Part shown: positions 8,637 to 18,859 of the stretch, piece after piece
Position numbering within the stretch: the first letter of the stretch is position 1
Layout of the letters: the number at the start of each line of letters is the position of its first letter
Origin: Flavobacterium cucumis
GTDB lineage: Bacteria > Bacteroidota > Bacteroidia > Flavobacteriales > Flavobacteriaceae
Direction: 5' to 3'
NCBI RefSeq assembly: GCF_900148835.1
Contig: NZ_FRYK01000003.1
Coordinates: 248,001-312,000, forward strand
Length of the DNA stretch: 64,000 bases
Notes under the pieces: model-generated
Told to the model about the DNA's origin: nothing
The model's database searches: none
What the model saw: the letters and a program-made list of their open reading frames with translations, nothing else
Program-made: the position numbers and the translations under genes

Positions 8637-10066
8637 ATGACTTTGGTTGGATAAATATAGACATAACCGTTTTCAACTACTTTATTTTAGCATTTGCATT
8701 TACAGTTATGCTATCTTATATCGTTTTGGCAATTGTATCTGCATTTTCATTGAAACATTATCTTAGAGTTAATCGATTAATTCCTTACAAATCGTTATTA
8801 GCATTCCAAGATGCTCCAAGAATTTCTATTCTGGCACCTGCATATAATGAAGGATTTACCATTAGAGAAAACGTTTTATCTTTATTGTCAATTCAGTATA
8901 ATAATTTTGATGTTATAGTAATTAATGATGGAAGTAAAGATGATTCTATTGCTATTCTTGTTGATGCCTTTGAACTAATTCCAAGTGATGAAGTTTATGT
9001 AGCAAGTATTCCAACCAAGCAGGTGAAAAATGTTTATATTTCAACAAATCCTACTTTTTCAAAGTTAATTGTCATTGACAAAGAAAATGGAGGTAAAGCA
9101 GATGCACTTAATGCTGGGATTAATTTTTCAAAAAACCCTTATGTGGTTTGTATTGATGTTGATTGCATTATTGAGAAAGATGTTCTTTTAAAACTTTCTA
9201 AACCTTTTCTCGAAGCAACAAATAAGCGAATAATAGCAACAGGAGGAGTGGTTAGAATCGCAAATTCTTGTATTGTTAAATCTGGAAAATTAATTAAAGT
9301 TAACGTTCCAAAAAATTTAATCGCTAGAATTCAGGTTTTAGAATATTTGAGAGCTTTTGTGTTAGGCAGAATGGCTTGGGCAAAATTAGATGGGTTGTTA
9401 TTGATTAGTGGGGCTTTTGGTATGTTTGATAAAGAGATTATTCTAAAAGTTGGCGGTTATAATACGAATACTGTTGGGGAAGATATGGAGTTAGTGGTGC
9501 GAATGCGACGCTACATGATTGAAAATAAATTTCCTTATACGCTTAAATTTATCCCAGATCCTTTGTGTTGGACAGAAGCTCCAGAGTCCTATGAAATATT
9601 AGGAAAACAAAGAAGTAGGTGGACTCGGGGTACTATGGAGACATTATGGATTCATCGTAAAATGTTTTTTAATCCTAGATATAAAATTTTGGGAATGATA
9701 AGTTATCCTTATTGGCTGTTTTATGAATATTTAGCGCCTATAATTGAATTAACGGGGTTACTGATTTCTTTATTGATGGTTTATTATGGTATTCTTAGTT
9801 GGAGTTTTTTTGGGTTACTCTCGTTATTTGTTTACACTTTTGCTTTGTTTTTTTCTGTATTAGCTATTTTCACAGAAGAGGCAACTTTCAAAAAATATGA
9901 ATCCAAAAAAGATATTTTTAAATTAGTTTGGGCAGCTCTTTTAGAACCCTTTATTTTTCACCCTTTTTTAATTTATGCTGCTTTGAAAGGGAATTGGCAA
10001 AAAATAAAAGGAAGTCATTCTTGGGGTGATATGACTCGAAAAGGATTTGAAAAAAAGCCAGAGTAA
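8633..10066 (+). CDS. Processive family 2 glycosyltransferase, membrane-embedded (PgaC/BcsA-like)
   Basis: A 477-residue inner-membrane synthase. One transmembrane segment at about 13-40, a cytoplasmic GT-A domain, then about three to four C-terminal segments (about 355-450). Motifs of processive beta-glycosyltransferases are present in order: PAYNEG, VINDGSKDD, CIDVDC (DxD near residue 175), GEDMEL (near 283) and QRSRWTRG (QxxRW near 326). Known relatives make poly-N-acetylglucosamine, hyaluronan or cellulose; the sequence cannot tell which sugar is used. No PgaB-like deacetylase, PgaD or PilZ domain protein is encoded nearby. Last gene of the kinase-led run. Confidence 0.9.
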   Translation: MNDFGWINIDITVFNYFILAFAFTVMLSYIVLAIVSAFSLKHYLRVNRLIPYKSLLAFQDAPRISILAPAYNEGFTIRENVLSLLSIQYNNFDVIVINDGSKDDSIAILVDAFELIPSDEVYVASIPTKQVKNVYISTNPTFSKLIVIDKENGGKADALNAGINFSKNPYVVCIDVDCIIEKDVLLKLSKPFLEATNKRIIATGGVVRIANSCIVKSGKLIKVNVPKNLIARIQVLEYLRAFVLGRMAWAKLDGLLLISGAFGMFDKEIILKVGGYNTNTVGEDMELVVRMRRYMIENKFPYTLKFIPDPLCWTEAPESYEILGKQRSRWTRGTMETLWIHRKMFFNPRYKILGMISYPYWLFYEYLAPIIELTGLLISLLMVYYGILSWSFFGLLSLFVYTFALFFSVLAIFTEEATFKKYESKKDIFKLVWAALLEPFIFHPFLIYAALKGNWQKIKGSHSWGDMTRKGFEKKPE

Positions 10067-10077
10067 AACTCTGGCTT
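10050..10077 (-). terminator. Terminator of glmM overlapping the glycosyltransferase 3' end
   Basis: Stem AAGCCAGAGT / ACTCTGGCTT with a three-base loop; on the minus strand it is followed by seven T. It lies within the last codons of the convergent glycosyltransferase gene. Confidence 0.75.
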
Positions 10078-10082
10078 ACTAT

Positions 10083-11471
10083 TTAAATTCCGGTTATTTC
10101 TTTGAGTTCTTTAACAAATCTTTCGGCTAAAACATCAGCTTCGGTTTGCGTTGGAGCTTCGGTGTAAATTCGAATAATAGGTTCGGTATTTGATTTTCTC
10201 AAGTGTACCCATTCTGTTGGGAAATCAATTTTTACTCCGTCTATAGTTGCAATGTTTTCCGATTTGTATTTTTCGGTTAACGTAGCTAATACCTTATCTA
10301 CATCAATTTGTGGCGTTAATTCAATTTTGTTTTTACTCATGTAATATTGAGGAAAACTCGCTCTAATTTCAGCAACTGTCTTATCTTGATTGGCTAAATA
10401 GGTTAAAAATAAAGCGGCACCCACAATACTATCTCTTCCATAATGAGATGATGGATAGATGATACCCCCGTTTCCTTCACCTCCGATAATAGCGTTGGTT
10501 TTCTTCATTAATTCTACTACATTTACTTCACCAACAGCACTTGCTTGATACGTTCCACCGTGTTTTTCGGTAATATCGTGTAAAGCACGAGAAGATGACA
10601 TATTTGAAACGGTATTTCCTGGAGTTTTAGATAAAACATAATCCGCAACAGCTACCAACGTATATTCTTCTCCAAACATTTCGCCATCGTTAGAAATGAA
10701 AGCCAATCGATCTACGTCTGGGTCAACTACAATTCCAAAATCCGCTTTTTCTTCTACAACTAATTTGCAAATATCACCCAGGTGTTCCTTCAAAGGTTCC
10801 GGATTGTGAGGGAAATGGCCGTTTGGTTCGCAGTATAATTTTACGACTTCAACGCCCATTTGCTCTAGTAAATTCGGAATAATGATTCCTCCTGATGAAT
10901 TGACACCATCAACTACTACTTTGAACTTTTTAGTTTTTACCAATTCAGCATCAACCAGAGGCAATTCTAATACTTCATCAATGTGAATGTCCATATAAGC
11001 ATGGTTTTCTGTAACGTCTCCTAATCTATCTACATCGGCAAAATCAAATGCTTCGGCTTCTGCAATTTCCAGGATTTTGGCTCCGTCTGCACCACTTAAA
11101 AATTCTCCTTTAGCGTTCAATAACTTTAAGGCATTCCATTGTTTTGGATTATGCGAAGCCGTCAAGATAATTCCCCCATCGGCTTTTTCCATTGGAACCG
11201 CAATTTCTACTGTTGGAGTAGTGGATAGGCCTAAATCGATAACGTCAATTCCTAACCCAACTAATGTATTGACTACTAAATTATGAATCATGGGTCCCGA
11301 AATTCTAGCATCTCGACCAATTACTACTTTTAGTTTCTCTTTTGCAAGGTTTTGTTTTAGGAAGGTTCCGTATGCAGAAGCAAATTTTACCGCATCTACT
11401 GGGGTTAAATTATCACCCACTTTTCCGCCAATGGTTCCCCGAATTCCTGATATTGATTTTATAAGAGTCAT
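10083..11471 (-). CDS. glmM: Phosphoglucosamine mutase
   Basis: A 462-residue alpha-D-phosphohexomutase that interconverts glucosamine-6-phosphate and glucosamine-1-phosphate for UDP-GlcNAc synthesis, feeding peptidoglycan and LPS. The phosphoserine loop TASHNP (Ser106), the metal-binding loop DPDVDRL, the sugar-binding loop GEGNGG and the phosphate-binding C-terminal RKSNTEPIIRIY are all present. The start MTLIKSISGIRG is chosen because it fits the family N-terminus (SGIRG); an upstream in-frame start would add about 20 residues lying over the promoter. Phosphomannomutase activity cannot be excluded from sequence. Confidence 0.88.
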   Translation of the reverse strand: MTLIKSISGIRGTIGGKVGDNLTPVDAVKFASAYGTFLKQNLAKEKLKVVIGRDARISGPMIHNLVVNTLVGLGIDVIDLGLSTTPTVEIAVPMEKADGGIILTASHNPKQWNALKLLNAKGEFLSGADGAKILEIAEAEAFDFADVDRLGDVTENHAYMDIHIDEVLELPLVDAELVKTKKFKVVVDGVNSSGGIIIPNLLEQMGVEVVKLYCEPNGHFPHNPEPLKEHLGDICKLVVEEKADFGIVVDPDVDRLAFISNDGEMFGEEYTLVAVADYVLSKTPGNTVSNMSSSRALHDITEKHGGTYQASAVGEVNVVELMKKTNAIIGGEGNGGIIYPSSHYGRDSIVGAALFLTYLANQDKTVAEIRASFPQYYMSKNKIELTPQIDVDKVLATLTEKYKSENIATIDGVKIDFPTEWVHLRKSNTEPIIRIYTEAPTQTEADVLAERFVKELKEITGI

Positions 11472-11492
11472 GATTAAATGTAATTTGAAATA

Positions 11493-11500
11493 CAAATATA
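11493..11500 (-). promoter_or_regulatory. -7 box of glmM
   Basis: TATATTTG on the minus strand, 21 bases before the chosen start of glmM. It supports the shorter start, since the longer frame would run over this box. A TTG 15 bases upstream (11516-11518) is slightly close for a -33 element. Confidence 0.5.
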
Positions 11501-11571
11501 TTAAGATGTAGCTCGCAAAGTGGAAAAGTCGCAAAATATTTTTTTATATATTTACGAAAATAACTTACAAA

Positions 11572-12165
11572 ATGAATTTTTTAGCTCATATCTATTTGTC
11601 CGGTGAAGATGATTTTGTCAAAATTGGCAATTTCATGGCAGATAGTATTCGAGGTTCAAAATATTTAGATTATCCAAGTGCTATTCAAAAAGGTATTTTG
11701 TTACACCGACACATCGACAGTTTTACAGATACACATCCCATATACCGTAAAAGCAAGCATCGTTTGCACGAAAAATACGGACACTATTCAGGTGTGATTA
11801 TGGATATCGCTTACGATCATTTCTTAGCAAAAAATTGGAGTAAATATTCGAGTGAAAAACTAGACAATTATGCTGCTGACTTTTATCAATTGATGCAAGA
11901 GAATTACGAACTTCTTACCGACAGCGCTAAAGGGATGTTGCCTTATATGATAGGAAGAAATTGGTTGGTAAGCTATGCCACCCTTTCTGGTTTAGAAATG
12001 ATTCTTTTTCAGATGGATTATAAAACTAAACACCGTGTACATATGCAAGAAGCAATCGTAGAAATTCAAGATTTTTATTTCGAGTTTGAATCAGAATTTT
12101 TTCAGTTTTTCGAGGAATTAATTCGCTCGTGCCAACAAAAAATTATAGAATTAAATGAGGCTTAA
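11572..12165 (+). CDS. Acyl carrier protein phosphodiesterase (AcpH/DUF479 family)
   Basis: A 197-residue protein of the AcpH family, which removes the phosphopantetheine arm from acyl carrier protein. The family start MNFLAHIYLSG, the region GNFMADSIRGS, the GILLHRHIDSFTDTHP motif with clustered His and Asp (HD-like metal site), and DIAYDHFLAKNW are all visible. Length matches the family. It is divergent from glmM and lies before the ClC channel gene with about 50 bases between. Family assignment is firm; the exact substrate in this organism is inferred. Confidence 0.82.
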   Translation: MNFLAHIYLSGEDDFVKIGNFMADSIRGSKYLDYPSAIQKGILLHRHIDSFTDTHPIYRKSKHRLHEKYGHYSGVIMDIAYDHFLAKNWSKYSSEKLDNYAADFYQLMQENYELLTDSAKGMLPYMIGRNWLVSYATLSGLEMILFQMDYKTKHRVHMQEAIVEIQDFYFEFESEFFQFFEELIRSCQQKIIELNEA

Positions 12166-12214
12166 TTTTTAACTTCTGATTTTAAAACTTATTTTCGCAT
12201 TTAAATTAGTAGTA

Positions 12215-14032
12215 ATGCCTAGAAATAAATCTTTTTCAATAAAAACGTTTTTTTATAAAAACTTCAGACGTTTGGAGCGATTTATTTTTCTTTTAAAATC
12301 ACTTTTGACTCCAAGACAGTTTATTTATTTGTCCTGTGTTTTGGTTGGGATTTCTTCGGCTTTAGCGGTGATTATTTTAAAAACGTTTGCCCATTGGGTT
12401 TTTAAAATGTCACAACAGCTTGATGATTTTTTACATTTACCCTTCAGTAATAGTACACTTCCCATTATTGGAATTGTTATTACGGTAATCATAGTCAAAA
12501 AAGTATTGGATGGTTCTATTGAAAAAGGTACGGCCCAAATCATGTATGCGGTTGCAAAAAAACGCGGGATTATGCCAAGAAAGCAAATGTTTGCCCAAAT
12601 CATCACAAGTTCCTTTACTGTTGGTATGGGCGGTAGTGCTGGTTTAGAGTCACCCATTACCATTACAGGAGCTGCTTTTGGAAGTAATTATGCGCAAAAT
12701 TACCGTTTAAGTTATAAAGACAGAACGCTTTTATTAGCCTGTGGTGTTGCTGCCGGAATAGGTGCTGCTTTTAATGCACCGATTGCAGGAGTTTTGTTTG
12801 CTATCGAAGTAGTTTTAGCCGAAATCAGTATCACAGCGTTTATACCGATTATGATTAGTGCGGCTACTGGAGCCTTAGTTTCTACTGTAATGTTGAATGA
12901 AGATATCTTGTTTTCGTTTAAAAAAGTACAATTTTTTGATTATCATAATTTACCTTATTATATTTTATTAGGTGTTTTAAGCGGATTGGTTTCGATAAAT
13001 TATGCGCGAACTTTTAGAAAAATCGAACATTATTTCAGTGGGTTGCGATCTAATTTTATCAATAAAGCGCTTTTTGGAGCAGGAATTTTGGGTGTTTTGA
13101 TTTTTTTGTTTCCCTCATTATTTGGTGAAGGATATGAAAGCATAAAACTTTTAGCTGATAGTAATCCAGAACGTTTGGTTCAGAATACTGTTTTTCAGCG
13201 GTTCGAAGATTCAAAGTGGATTTTGTTATTATTTGTTGGTGCTACAATGTTAATTAAAGTATATGCTACAAGTTTGACATTAGGTGCTGGTGGAAATGGT
13301 GGAAATTTTGCGCCTTCCCTTTTTGTTGGTTCGTATTTAGGATTTTGTGTGGCTTATTTTTTTAATATTGTTGGTTTTGCTAAGTTGCCAATTGGAAACT
13401 TTACGCTGGTTGGAATGGCTGGAATTTTAAGTGGATTATTTCATGCACCTCTAACAGCGATTTTCCTTATTGCTGAAATTACGGGGGGATACAATTTAAT
13501 GGTCCCATTAATGATTGTTTCGTCAGTTAGTTTTGCAATTTCGAAACGTTTTGAACCTCATTCTTTTGACATCAAAAATTTAGCAGATAAAGGAGAGGTG
13601 TTTACCGATAATCGCGATGCTAATATTTTGAATTCTATTGATGTAGCCAAATTGATTCAAACCGATTTTAAAGCAATTTCTTTGAGTAATAGTTTAGAGG
13701 AATTGGTTCAAAAAATTCAGGAATCTGATGAACATTTTTTTCCAGTTTTAGACGAAAAAAATAAACTACTTGGACTTATTCATTTGGATGAAATTCGACC
13801 AATTGTTTTCTCTCAATTCAAAGTAAAATATACAGTTGTCGAAGAAATCATGCAACCCCCTAAAGAAATTATTTTCTATGACGAAACCTTAGAAACCATC
13901 ATGGAAAAGTTTGATACTTCTGGTTGTAAAGTGTTACCAGTTTTAAAAGATGGAATCTTCCTTGGATTCATTTACAAACAACTTATTTTGGAAAAATACA
14001 GAATGCGATTAAAATCAATGATTATCGAATAA
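12215..14032 (+). CDS. ClC-type chloride channel or H+/Cl- antiporter with CBS domains
   Basis: A 605-residue inner-membrane protein. The ClC core (about 30-450) carries GMGGSAGLESP (gating-glutamate segment), GIGAAFNAPIAGVLFAIE and LGAGGNGGNFAPSLFVGS, which line the anion path. The last about 140 residues form a pair of CBS domains (HFFPVLDEKNKLLGLIHLDEI and CKVLPVLKDGIFLGFIYK), which in relatives bind adenine nucleotides and gate transport. It probably handles chloride or another small anion. The thioesterase gene follows after 14 bases. Confidence 0.92.
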   Translation: MPRNKSFSIKTFFYKNFRRLERFIFLLKSLLTPRQFIYLSCVLVGISSALAVIILKTFAHWVFKMSQQLDDFLHLPFSNSTLPIIGIVITVIIVKKVLDGSIEKGTAQIMYAVAKKRGIMPRKQMFAQIITSSFTVGMGGSAGLESPITITGAAFGSNYAQNYRLSYKDRTLLLACGVAAGIGAAFNAPIAGVLFAIEVVLAEISITAFIPIMISAATGALVSTVMLNEDILFSFKKVQFFDYHNLPYYILLGVLSGLVSINYARTFRKIEHYFSGLRSNFINKALFGAGILGVLIFLFPSLFGEGYESIKLLADSNPERLVQNTVFQRFEDSKWILLLFVGATMLIKVYATSLTLGAGGNGGNFAPSLFVGSYLGFCVAYFFNIVGFAKLPIGNFTLVGMAGILSGLFHAPLTAIFLIAEITGGYNLMVPLMIVSSVSFAISKRFEPHSFDIKNLADKGEVFTDNRDANILNSIDVAKLIQTDFKAISLSNSLEELVQKIQESDEHFFPVLDEKNKLLGLIHLDEIRPIVFSQFKVKYTVVEEIMQPPKEIIFYDETLETIMEKFDTSGCKVLPVLKDGIFLGFIYKQLILEKYRMRLKSMIIE

Positions 14033-14046
14033 TTTACTATTTACAT

Positions 14047-14487
14047 ATGGCTACAATACACCTTCAAGATTTCAAATTTTCAATACCTTTAAGCATTCGC
14101 TGGAATGATTTAGATCCATTAAATCATGTTAATAATGTATATTATTTTGAGTATTTTCAAATGGGTCGCGGTTACTATATGCCAACAGCATGTCCTAAAT
14201 GGGATTGGACCAAACACATGTTCGTAATTGCACATATTGAATGCGATTATTTTAAAGAATTAAAATTAACAGCTGCTAAACCAACGATCAAATTAAGAAC
14301 ATCTTCATTAGGTGAGAAGAGTTTTGAAATAGAATATTTAATTACCAGTTTGGATAAAGAAAACAATGAAGTTATTCACGCAAAAGGCAAAAGCATTCAG
14401 GTTTTAATAGATACAACACTAGGTAAATCTATTGAAATTCCTGATTGGTTACGAGAGGCAATTATGGATTATGAGCCCGCTTTGTAA
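14047..14487 (+). CDS. Hotdog-fold acyl-CoA thioesterase (YbgC/FadM type)
   Basis: A 146-residue 4HBT protein. The segment RWNDLDPLNHVNNVYYFEYFQ holds the catalytic Asp (Asp21 or Asp23) and the NHVNN signature of the YbgC/FadM branch, which hydrolyses acyl-CoA thioesters. Single hotdog domain, usual length, no signal peptide. Close behind the ClC gene, so probably co-transcribed, though no functional link is evident. The substrate is unknown. Confidence 0.82.
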   Translation: MATIHLQDFKFSIPLSIRWNDLDPLNHVNNVYYFEYFQMGRGYYMPTACPKWDWTKHMFVIAHIECDYFKELKLTAAKPTIKLRTSSLGEKSFEIEYLITSLDKENNEVIHAKGKSIQVLIDTTLGKSIEIPDWLREAIMDYEPAL

Positions 14488-14532
14488 AGCAATTTAAATT
14501 GAAACACATTAGTTATTCTACATTCAAAATAG

Positions 14533-14540
14533 TATCTTTG
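14533..14540 (+). promoter_or_regulatory. -7 box of uvrA
   Basis: TATCTTTG 16 bases before the uvrA ATG; TTA at 14509-14511 lies 21 bases upstream where TTG is expected. Its position rules out the in-frame TTG at 14545, which would be at the transcription start. Confidence 0.6.
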
Positions 14541-14556
14541 CGTTTTGCCAAAAAAC

Positions 14557-17388
14557 ATGCAACACACAGAAGAAACTATCGAAATTATTGGAGCAAGAGC
14601 TCATAATCTTAAAAATATTGACGTATCCATTCCGCGTGAAAAGCTTGTTGTTATTACAGGTTTGTCAGGTTCTGGAAAATCGTCATTGGCTTTTGATACG
14701 ATTTATGCAGAAGGACAACGAAGGTATATCGAAACCTTTTCAGCTTATGCGCGTCAGTTCTTAGGTGGATTAGAGCGTCCAGATGTAGATAAAATTGACG
14801 GACTTTCGCCTGTGATTGCTATTGAGCAAAAAACTACAAGCAAATCCCCTCGTTCTACAGTTGGAACAATTACGGAAATTTATGATTTTTTACGTTTGTT
14901 GTATGCTCGTGGCGCTGATGCTTACAGTTACAACACGGGTGAAAAAATGGTTTCGTATTCCGATGAGCAAATCAAACAGTTGCTTTTAGAGGATTTTAAT
15001 GGAAAACGTATTACTATTTTAGCACCGGTTGTACGTTCCCGTAAAGGGCATTACCGCGAATTGTTTGAACAAATTGCCAAGCAAGGCTTTTTGAAGGTAC
15101 GTGTAAATGGCGAAATCCGTGATTTAGAATACGGTATGAAAGTCGATCGTTACAAAACGCATGATATCGAAATCGTAATTGATAGATTGGCGATTGATTT
15201 AGAGGAAGATACCGATAAACGTATATCAGAAAGCATCAAAACCGCGATGTATCATGGTGAAGATGTTATGATGGTCATCGAGCAAGAAAGTCAAGAAGTA
15301 CGTTTTTATAGCCGTAATTTAATGTGTCCGTCTTCTGGAATTTCGTATCCAAATCCGGAACCCAATAATTTTTCATTCAACTCTCCAAAAGGCGCTTGTC
15401 CGTGTTGTAATGGATTAGGAACGGTGAATGAAATCAACTTACAAAAAATTATCCCAAATCCGAAATCATCAATCAAAAACGGTGGTTTTGCACCTTTGGG
15501 CGAATATAAGAGTTCTTGGATTTTCAAGCAATTGGAAATTATCGCACAAAAATATGATTTCAAAATAACCGATGCCATCGAAACCATTCCGCAAGAAGCA
15601 ATGGATATGATTTTGTATGGTGGAAACGAAAAATTCTCAGTCGTTTCAAAGGTTATGGGCATTACTAAAGATTATAAAATCGATTTTGAAGGCATTTCGA
15701 ATTTCATCAAAAATCAATACGATAATTCCGATTCAGCAAGTATCAAACGTTGGGCAAAAGAATTTATGGACGAAAATGATTGTCCAGAATGTGAAGGAAC
15801 ACGCTTGAGAAAAGAATCCTTATATTTCAAACTAAACGGAAAAAATATCGGGGAGTTAGTCCAAATGGATGTAGCCGAATTATCCGAATGGTTTGCAGAT
15901 TTAGATAATCATTTGTCTGAAAAACAAAAAGTTATAGCGGTTGAAGTTGTAAAAGAAATCACGGCTCGATTGCAGTTTTTATTGGATGTTGGTTTGAATT
16001 ATTTATCACTAAACCGAAGTTCAAAATCGCTTTCGGGTGGTGAAGCCCAACGCATTCGATTGGCCACGCAAATTGGTTCGCAATTGGTTGGGGTTTTATA
16101 TATTTTAGACGAACCTAGTATTGGTTTACACCAAAGAGACAACGAACGCTTGATTAAATCATTAGAAAGTTTGCGCGATATCGGAAATTCAGTAATCGTA
16201 GTTGAACACGACAAAGACATGATTGAGCGTGCCGATTATGTGATTGATATTGGTCCGAAAGCAGGTCGTTTTGGTGGACAAATCATCAGTAAAGGAACGC
16301 CAAAAGAATTGTTGAAAGAAACTACCATTACGGCACAGTACATGAATGGTAAAATGCAAATTGAAGTTCCAAAATCGCGCAGAGAAGGCAATGGGAAATC
16401 CCTCAAATTAACAGGTGCTACTGGGAATAATTTAAAAAATGTTTCCATTGAAATTCCGCTAGGAAAACTGGTTTGTGTTACTGGAGTTTCAGGAAGTGGA
16501 AAATCGACATTGATTAACGAAACGTTGTATCCGATACTAAACGCGCATTTTTTCAATGCGGTGAAGAAACCACAACCTTACAAGAAAATTGAAGGTTTAG
16601 AGCATATTGACAAAGTAATTGATATCGACCAAAGTCCGATTGGAAGAACCCCACGTTCCAATCCAGCGACGTATACGGATGTTTTTTCAGAAATTAGAAG
16701 TTTGTACACGCAAACACCTGAAGCAATGATTCGTGGCTACAAGCCAGGAAGATTTAGTTTTAATGTTAAAGGCGGACGTTGTGAAACTTGTGAAGGCTCG
16801 GGTGTTCGAACGATTGAAATGAGCTTTTTACCTGATGTTTATGTGGAATGTGAAACCTGTATGGGAAAACGATTCAACAGAGAAACATTGGAAATTCGTT
16901 ACAAAGGAAAATCGATTTCGGATGTGTTGAACATGACGGTTGATGAAGCGGTCGATTTTTTTGAAAATATTCCTAAGATTTATCGAAAAGTAAAAACCAT
17001 TCAAGATGTTGGATTGGGTTACATAACATTAGGTCAACAAAGTACAACACTCTCTGGTGGTGAAGCACAACGTATTAAATTAGCAACGGAACTCTCTAAA
17101 AAAGATACTGGAAACACGTTTTATATTTTAGACGAACCGACAACGGGATTGCATTTTGAAGACATTCGCGTTTTAATGGATGTAATCAATAAATTAGTTG
17201 ATAAAGGAAATACGGTATTAATTATCGAACACAATTTAGATGTTGTAAAATTATCGGACTACATTATCGATATTGGTTACGAAGGTGGAAAAGGTGGCGG
17301 AGAAGTTGTGGCTAAAGGCACTCCGGAGGAAATTATAAAAAATAAAAAAAGTTATACCGCGCAGTTTTTGAAAAAAGAATTATCTTAG
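14557..17388 (+). CDS. uvrA: Excinuclease ABC subunit A
   Basis: The damage-recognition ATPase of nucleotide excision repair, 943 residues, usual for the family. Two ABC modules: Walker [10 protein letters not shown] (35-43) and GVSGSGKST, each with an LSGGEAQRI signature and a Walker B ending LDEP. Zinc-finger cysteines are present in both insertions (CPSSGIS with CPCC, and CETCEGSG with CETC). The ATG at 14557 is preferred over the TTG at 14545 because of the promoter position. No LexA-type box was recognised nearby. Confidence 0.97.
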   Translation: MQHTEETIEIIGARAHNLKNIDVSIPREKLVVITGLSGSGKSSLAFDTIYAEGQRRYIETFSAYARQFLGGLERPDVDKIDGLSPVIAIEQKTTSKSPRSTVGTITEIYDFLRLLYARGADAYSYNTGEKMVSYSDEQIKQLLLEDFNGKRITILAPVVRSRKGHYRELFEQIAKQGFLKVRVNGEIRDLEYGMKVDRYKTHDIEIVIDRLAIDLEEDTDKRISESIKTAMYHGEDVMMVIEQESQEVRFYSRNLMCPSSGISYPNPEPNNFSFNSPKGACPCCNGLGTVNEINLQKIIPNPKSSIKNGGFAPLGEYKSSWIFKQLEIIAQKYDFKITDAIETIPQEAMDMILYGGNEKFSVVSKVMGITKDYKIDFEGISNFIKNQYDNSDSASIKRWAKEFMDENDCPECEGTRLRKESLYFKLNGKNIGELVQMDVAELSEWFADLDNHLSEKQKVIAVEVVKEITARLQFLLDVGLNYLSLNRSSKSLSGGEAQRIRLATQIGSQLVGVLYILDEPSIGLHQRDNERLIKSLESLRDIGNSVIVVEHDKDMIERADYVIDIGPKAGRFGGQIISKGTPKELLKETTITAQYMNGKMQIEVPKSRREGNGKSLKLTGATGNNLKNVSIEIPLGKLVCVTGVSGSGKSTLINETLYPILNAHFFNAVKKPQPYKKIEGLEHIDKVIDIDQSPIGRTPRSNPATYTDVFSEIRSLYTQTPEAMIRGYKPGRFSFNVKGGRCETCEGSGVRTIEMSFLPDVYVECETCMGKRFNRETLEIRYKGKSISDVLNMTVDEAVDFFENIPKIYRKVKTIQDVGLGYITLGQQSTTLSGGEAQRIKLATELSKKDTGNTFYILDEPTTGLHFEDIRVLMDVINKLVDKGNTVLIIEHNLDVVKLSDYIIDIGYEGGKGGGEVVAKGTPEEIIKNKKSYTAQFLKKELS

Positions 17389-17476
17389 CAATCTAATTAC
17401 TACACACAACAACACTGCTAAAACTTTATTATTTAATCGTAATAGTTTGTTTACAAACAAATTAATTAAAATTACT

Positions 17477-18202
17477 ATGGCAGCAGATCAGTACGAAAAC
17501 GAAGAGCACAGAATTCAAGAAAAATTCAAACAAAAAACTTGGAATGAAATAAGAACCAATGATTCATGGGCGATTTTTAAAATCATGTCGGAATTCGTAA
17601 ATGGTTACGAATCGATGGGAAGAATAGGTCCTTGTGTATCGATTTTTGGTTCGGCAAGAACAAAACCTGAAGACAAATATTATTTATTAGCCGAAAAAAT
17701 AGCGTATAAAATTAGTAAAGCGGGTTATGGAGTGATTACTGGCGGTGGTCCTGGTATCATGGAAGCAGGGAACAAAGGAGCGCACTATGGAGGAGGAACA
17801 TCGGTAGGTTTAAACATCGAATTGCCTTTTGAGCAACACTTTAATCCATATATCGATAAAGATAAAAATTTGAACTTTGATTACTTCTTTGTAAGAAAAG
17901 TAATGTTTGTAAAATATTCACAAGGGTTCGTAGTCATGCCAGGAGGTTTTGGAACTTTAGACGAATTATTTGAAGCTATTACTTTAATTCAAACCAAGAA
18001 AATTGGAAAATTTCCGATTATTTTAGTAGGTACTGAATTTTGGTCAGGTTTGTTGGATTGGATTAAAACAGTAATGATCGACAAAATGAAAAATGCCAGT
18101 CCTGAGGATATGAACTTAATCAAAGTGGTAGATACCGAAGATGAGGTGTTAGAAGCCTTAGATAATTTCTATAAGAAATACAATTTATCACCCAACTTTT
18201 AA
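17477..18202 (+). CDS. LOG family protein (TIGR00730 Rossmann fold)
   Basis: A 241-residue protein of the LOG/lysine-decarboxylase-like family; relatives are phosphoribohydrolases that cleave nucleoside 5'-monophosphates to base and ribose-5-phosphate. FGSARTKPEDKYY, GGGPGIMEAGNKGA and the diagnostic PGGFGTLDELFEAITLIQ are present, with the catalytic Arg and Glu regions intact. The ATG (MAADQYENEE) is chosen over an in-frame TTG 30 bases upstream. It is about 90 bases after uvrA, convergent with the DUF1543 gene. Confidence 0.85.
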   Translation: MAADQYENEEHRIQEKFKQKTWNEIRTNDSWAIFKIMSEFVNGYESMGRIGPCVSIFGSARTKPEDKYYLLAEKIAYKISKAGYGVITGGGPGIMEAGNKGAHYGGGTSVGLNIELPFEQHFNPYIDKDKNLNFDYFFVRKVMFVKYSQGFVVMPGGFGTLDELFEAITLIQTKKIGKFPIILVGTEFWSGLLDWIKTVMIDKMKNASPEDMNLIKVVDTEDEVLEALDNFYKKYNLSPNF

Positions 18203-18206
18203 CGAT

Positions 18207-18245
18207 ATCCTGTTCTAGAAGACTTCACAGAATTTAGAACAGGAT
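18207..18245. terminator. Long hairpin between convergent genes, probable bidirectional terminator
   Basis: A perfect 11-bp stem ATCCTGTTCTA / TAGAACAGGAT around a 17-base loop sits between the ends of the LOG and DUF1543 genes. There is no long T run on either strand, so the terminator call is moderate. Confidence 0.45.
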
Positions 18246-18265
18246 AATCTTAAAATGTATTTGTT

Positions 18266-18832
18266 TTAAAAATCCGTTATTTTATCAATCTTTACATAAC
18301 CAATGTGTTTTTCATCTTCTGAAATTCCATTGGTTTTTGTTATTTTTAAACGATACTGTGATTTGAATTGATTGGAAAGAATCTCTTCTATATTGTGAAT
18401 ATCGTCAACATCTATACCGTATTGATCGTCAATATGTGATTCGCCTCCTTTAAAACCACAATGTTTGTAAAAGGTAGTTTGTTTCGCTTTCTTGATAGCT
18501 TCGGCTTTCGTTTTGGCAACCACCAATACTTTGTAATGATACTCTTCAAATTCCCCTTCTTTGTATCCTCCTAGATTCAAAAAGAAAAGTTGTTCTTCTT
18601 TTTCGAATGCGTTTTCTTTTGATACGACTTCAATTGCAAATCCATCAACAGAAGTTACTTTTTGCCAAGCATCAATGTGAATCCTTCCCTTTGCTTCTGG
18701 CCAAAAATCTTTCATCGTTGGAATTAGTTCTTTTAAACTGTTACTAATCCCAAAAAAGATATCATGTTGTTCGGTATAACGGCCTTTTGGGGTGCATCCC
18801 AACATAACCATATATAAATGTACTGTTTTCAT
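18266..18832 (-). CDS. DUF1543 domain protein
   Basis: A 188-residue cytoplasmic protein of the DUF1543 family. The family start (YMVMLGCTPKGRYTEQHDIFFGIS) and a second related stretch (YHYKVLVVAKTKAEAIKKAKQTTFYKHCGF) suggest two similar halves. Function is unknown. It is divergent from glnN and shares the 120-base intergenic region with it. Confidence 0.75.
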   Translation of the reverse strand: MKTVHLYMVMLGCTPKGRYTEQHDIFFGISNSLKELIPTMKDFWPEAKGRIHIDAWQKVTSVDGFAIEVVSKENAFEKEEQLFFLNLGGYKEGEFEEYHYKVLVVAKTKAEAIKKAKQTTFYKHCGFKGGESHIDDQYGIDVDDIHNIEEILSNQFKSQYRLKITKTNGISEDEKHIGYVKIDKITDF

Positions 18833-18859
18833 AGTGTAAAAATAGTAAAAAAAATAGTT

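Noticed and set aside
8633..10066. Cellulose synthase BcsA
   Set aside because: No PilZ domain, no BcsB-like or cellulase gene nearby, and the membrane layout is shorter; the general GT2 synthase call is safer.
18207..18245. Insertion-sequence end (11-bp inverted repeat)
   Set aside because: No transposase gene or partner repeat nearby; position between convergent gene ends fits a terminator hairpin better.
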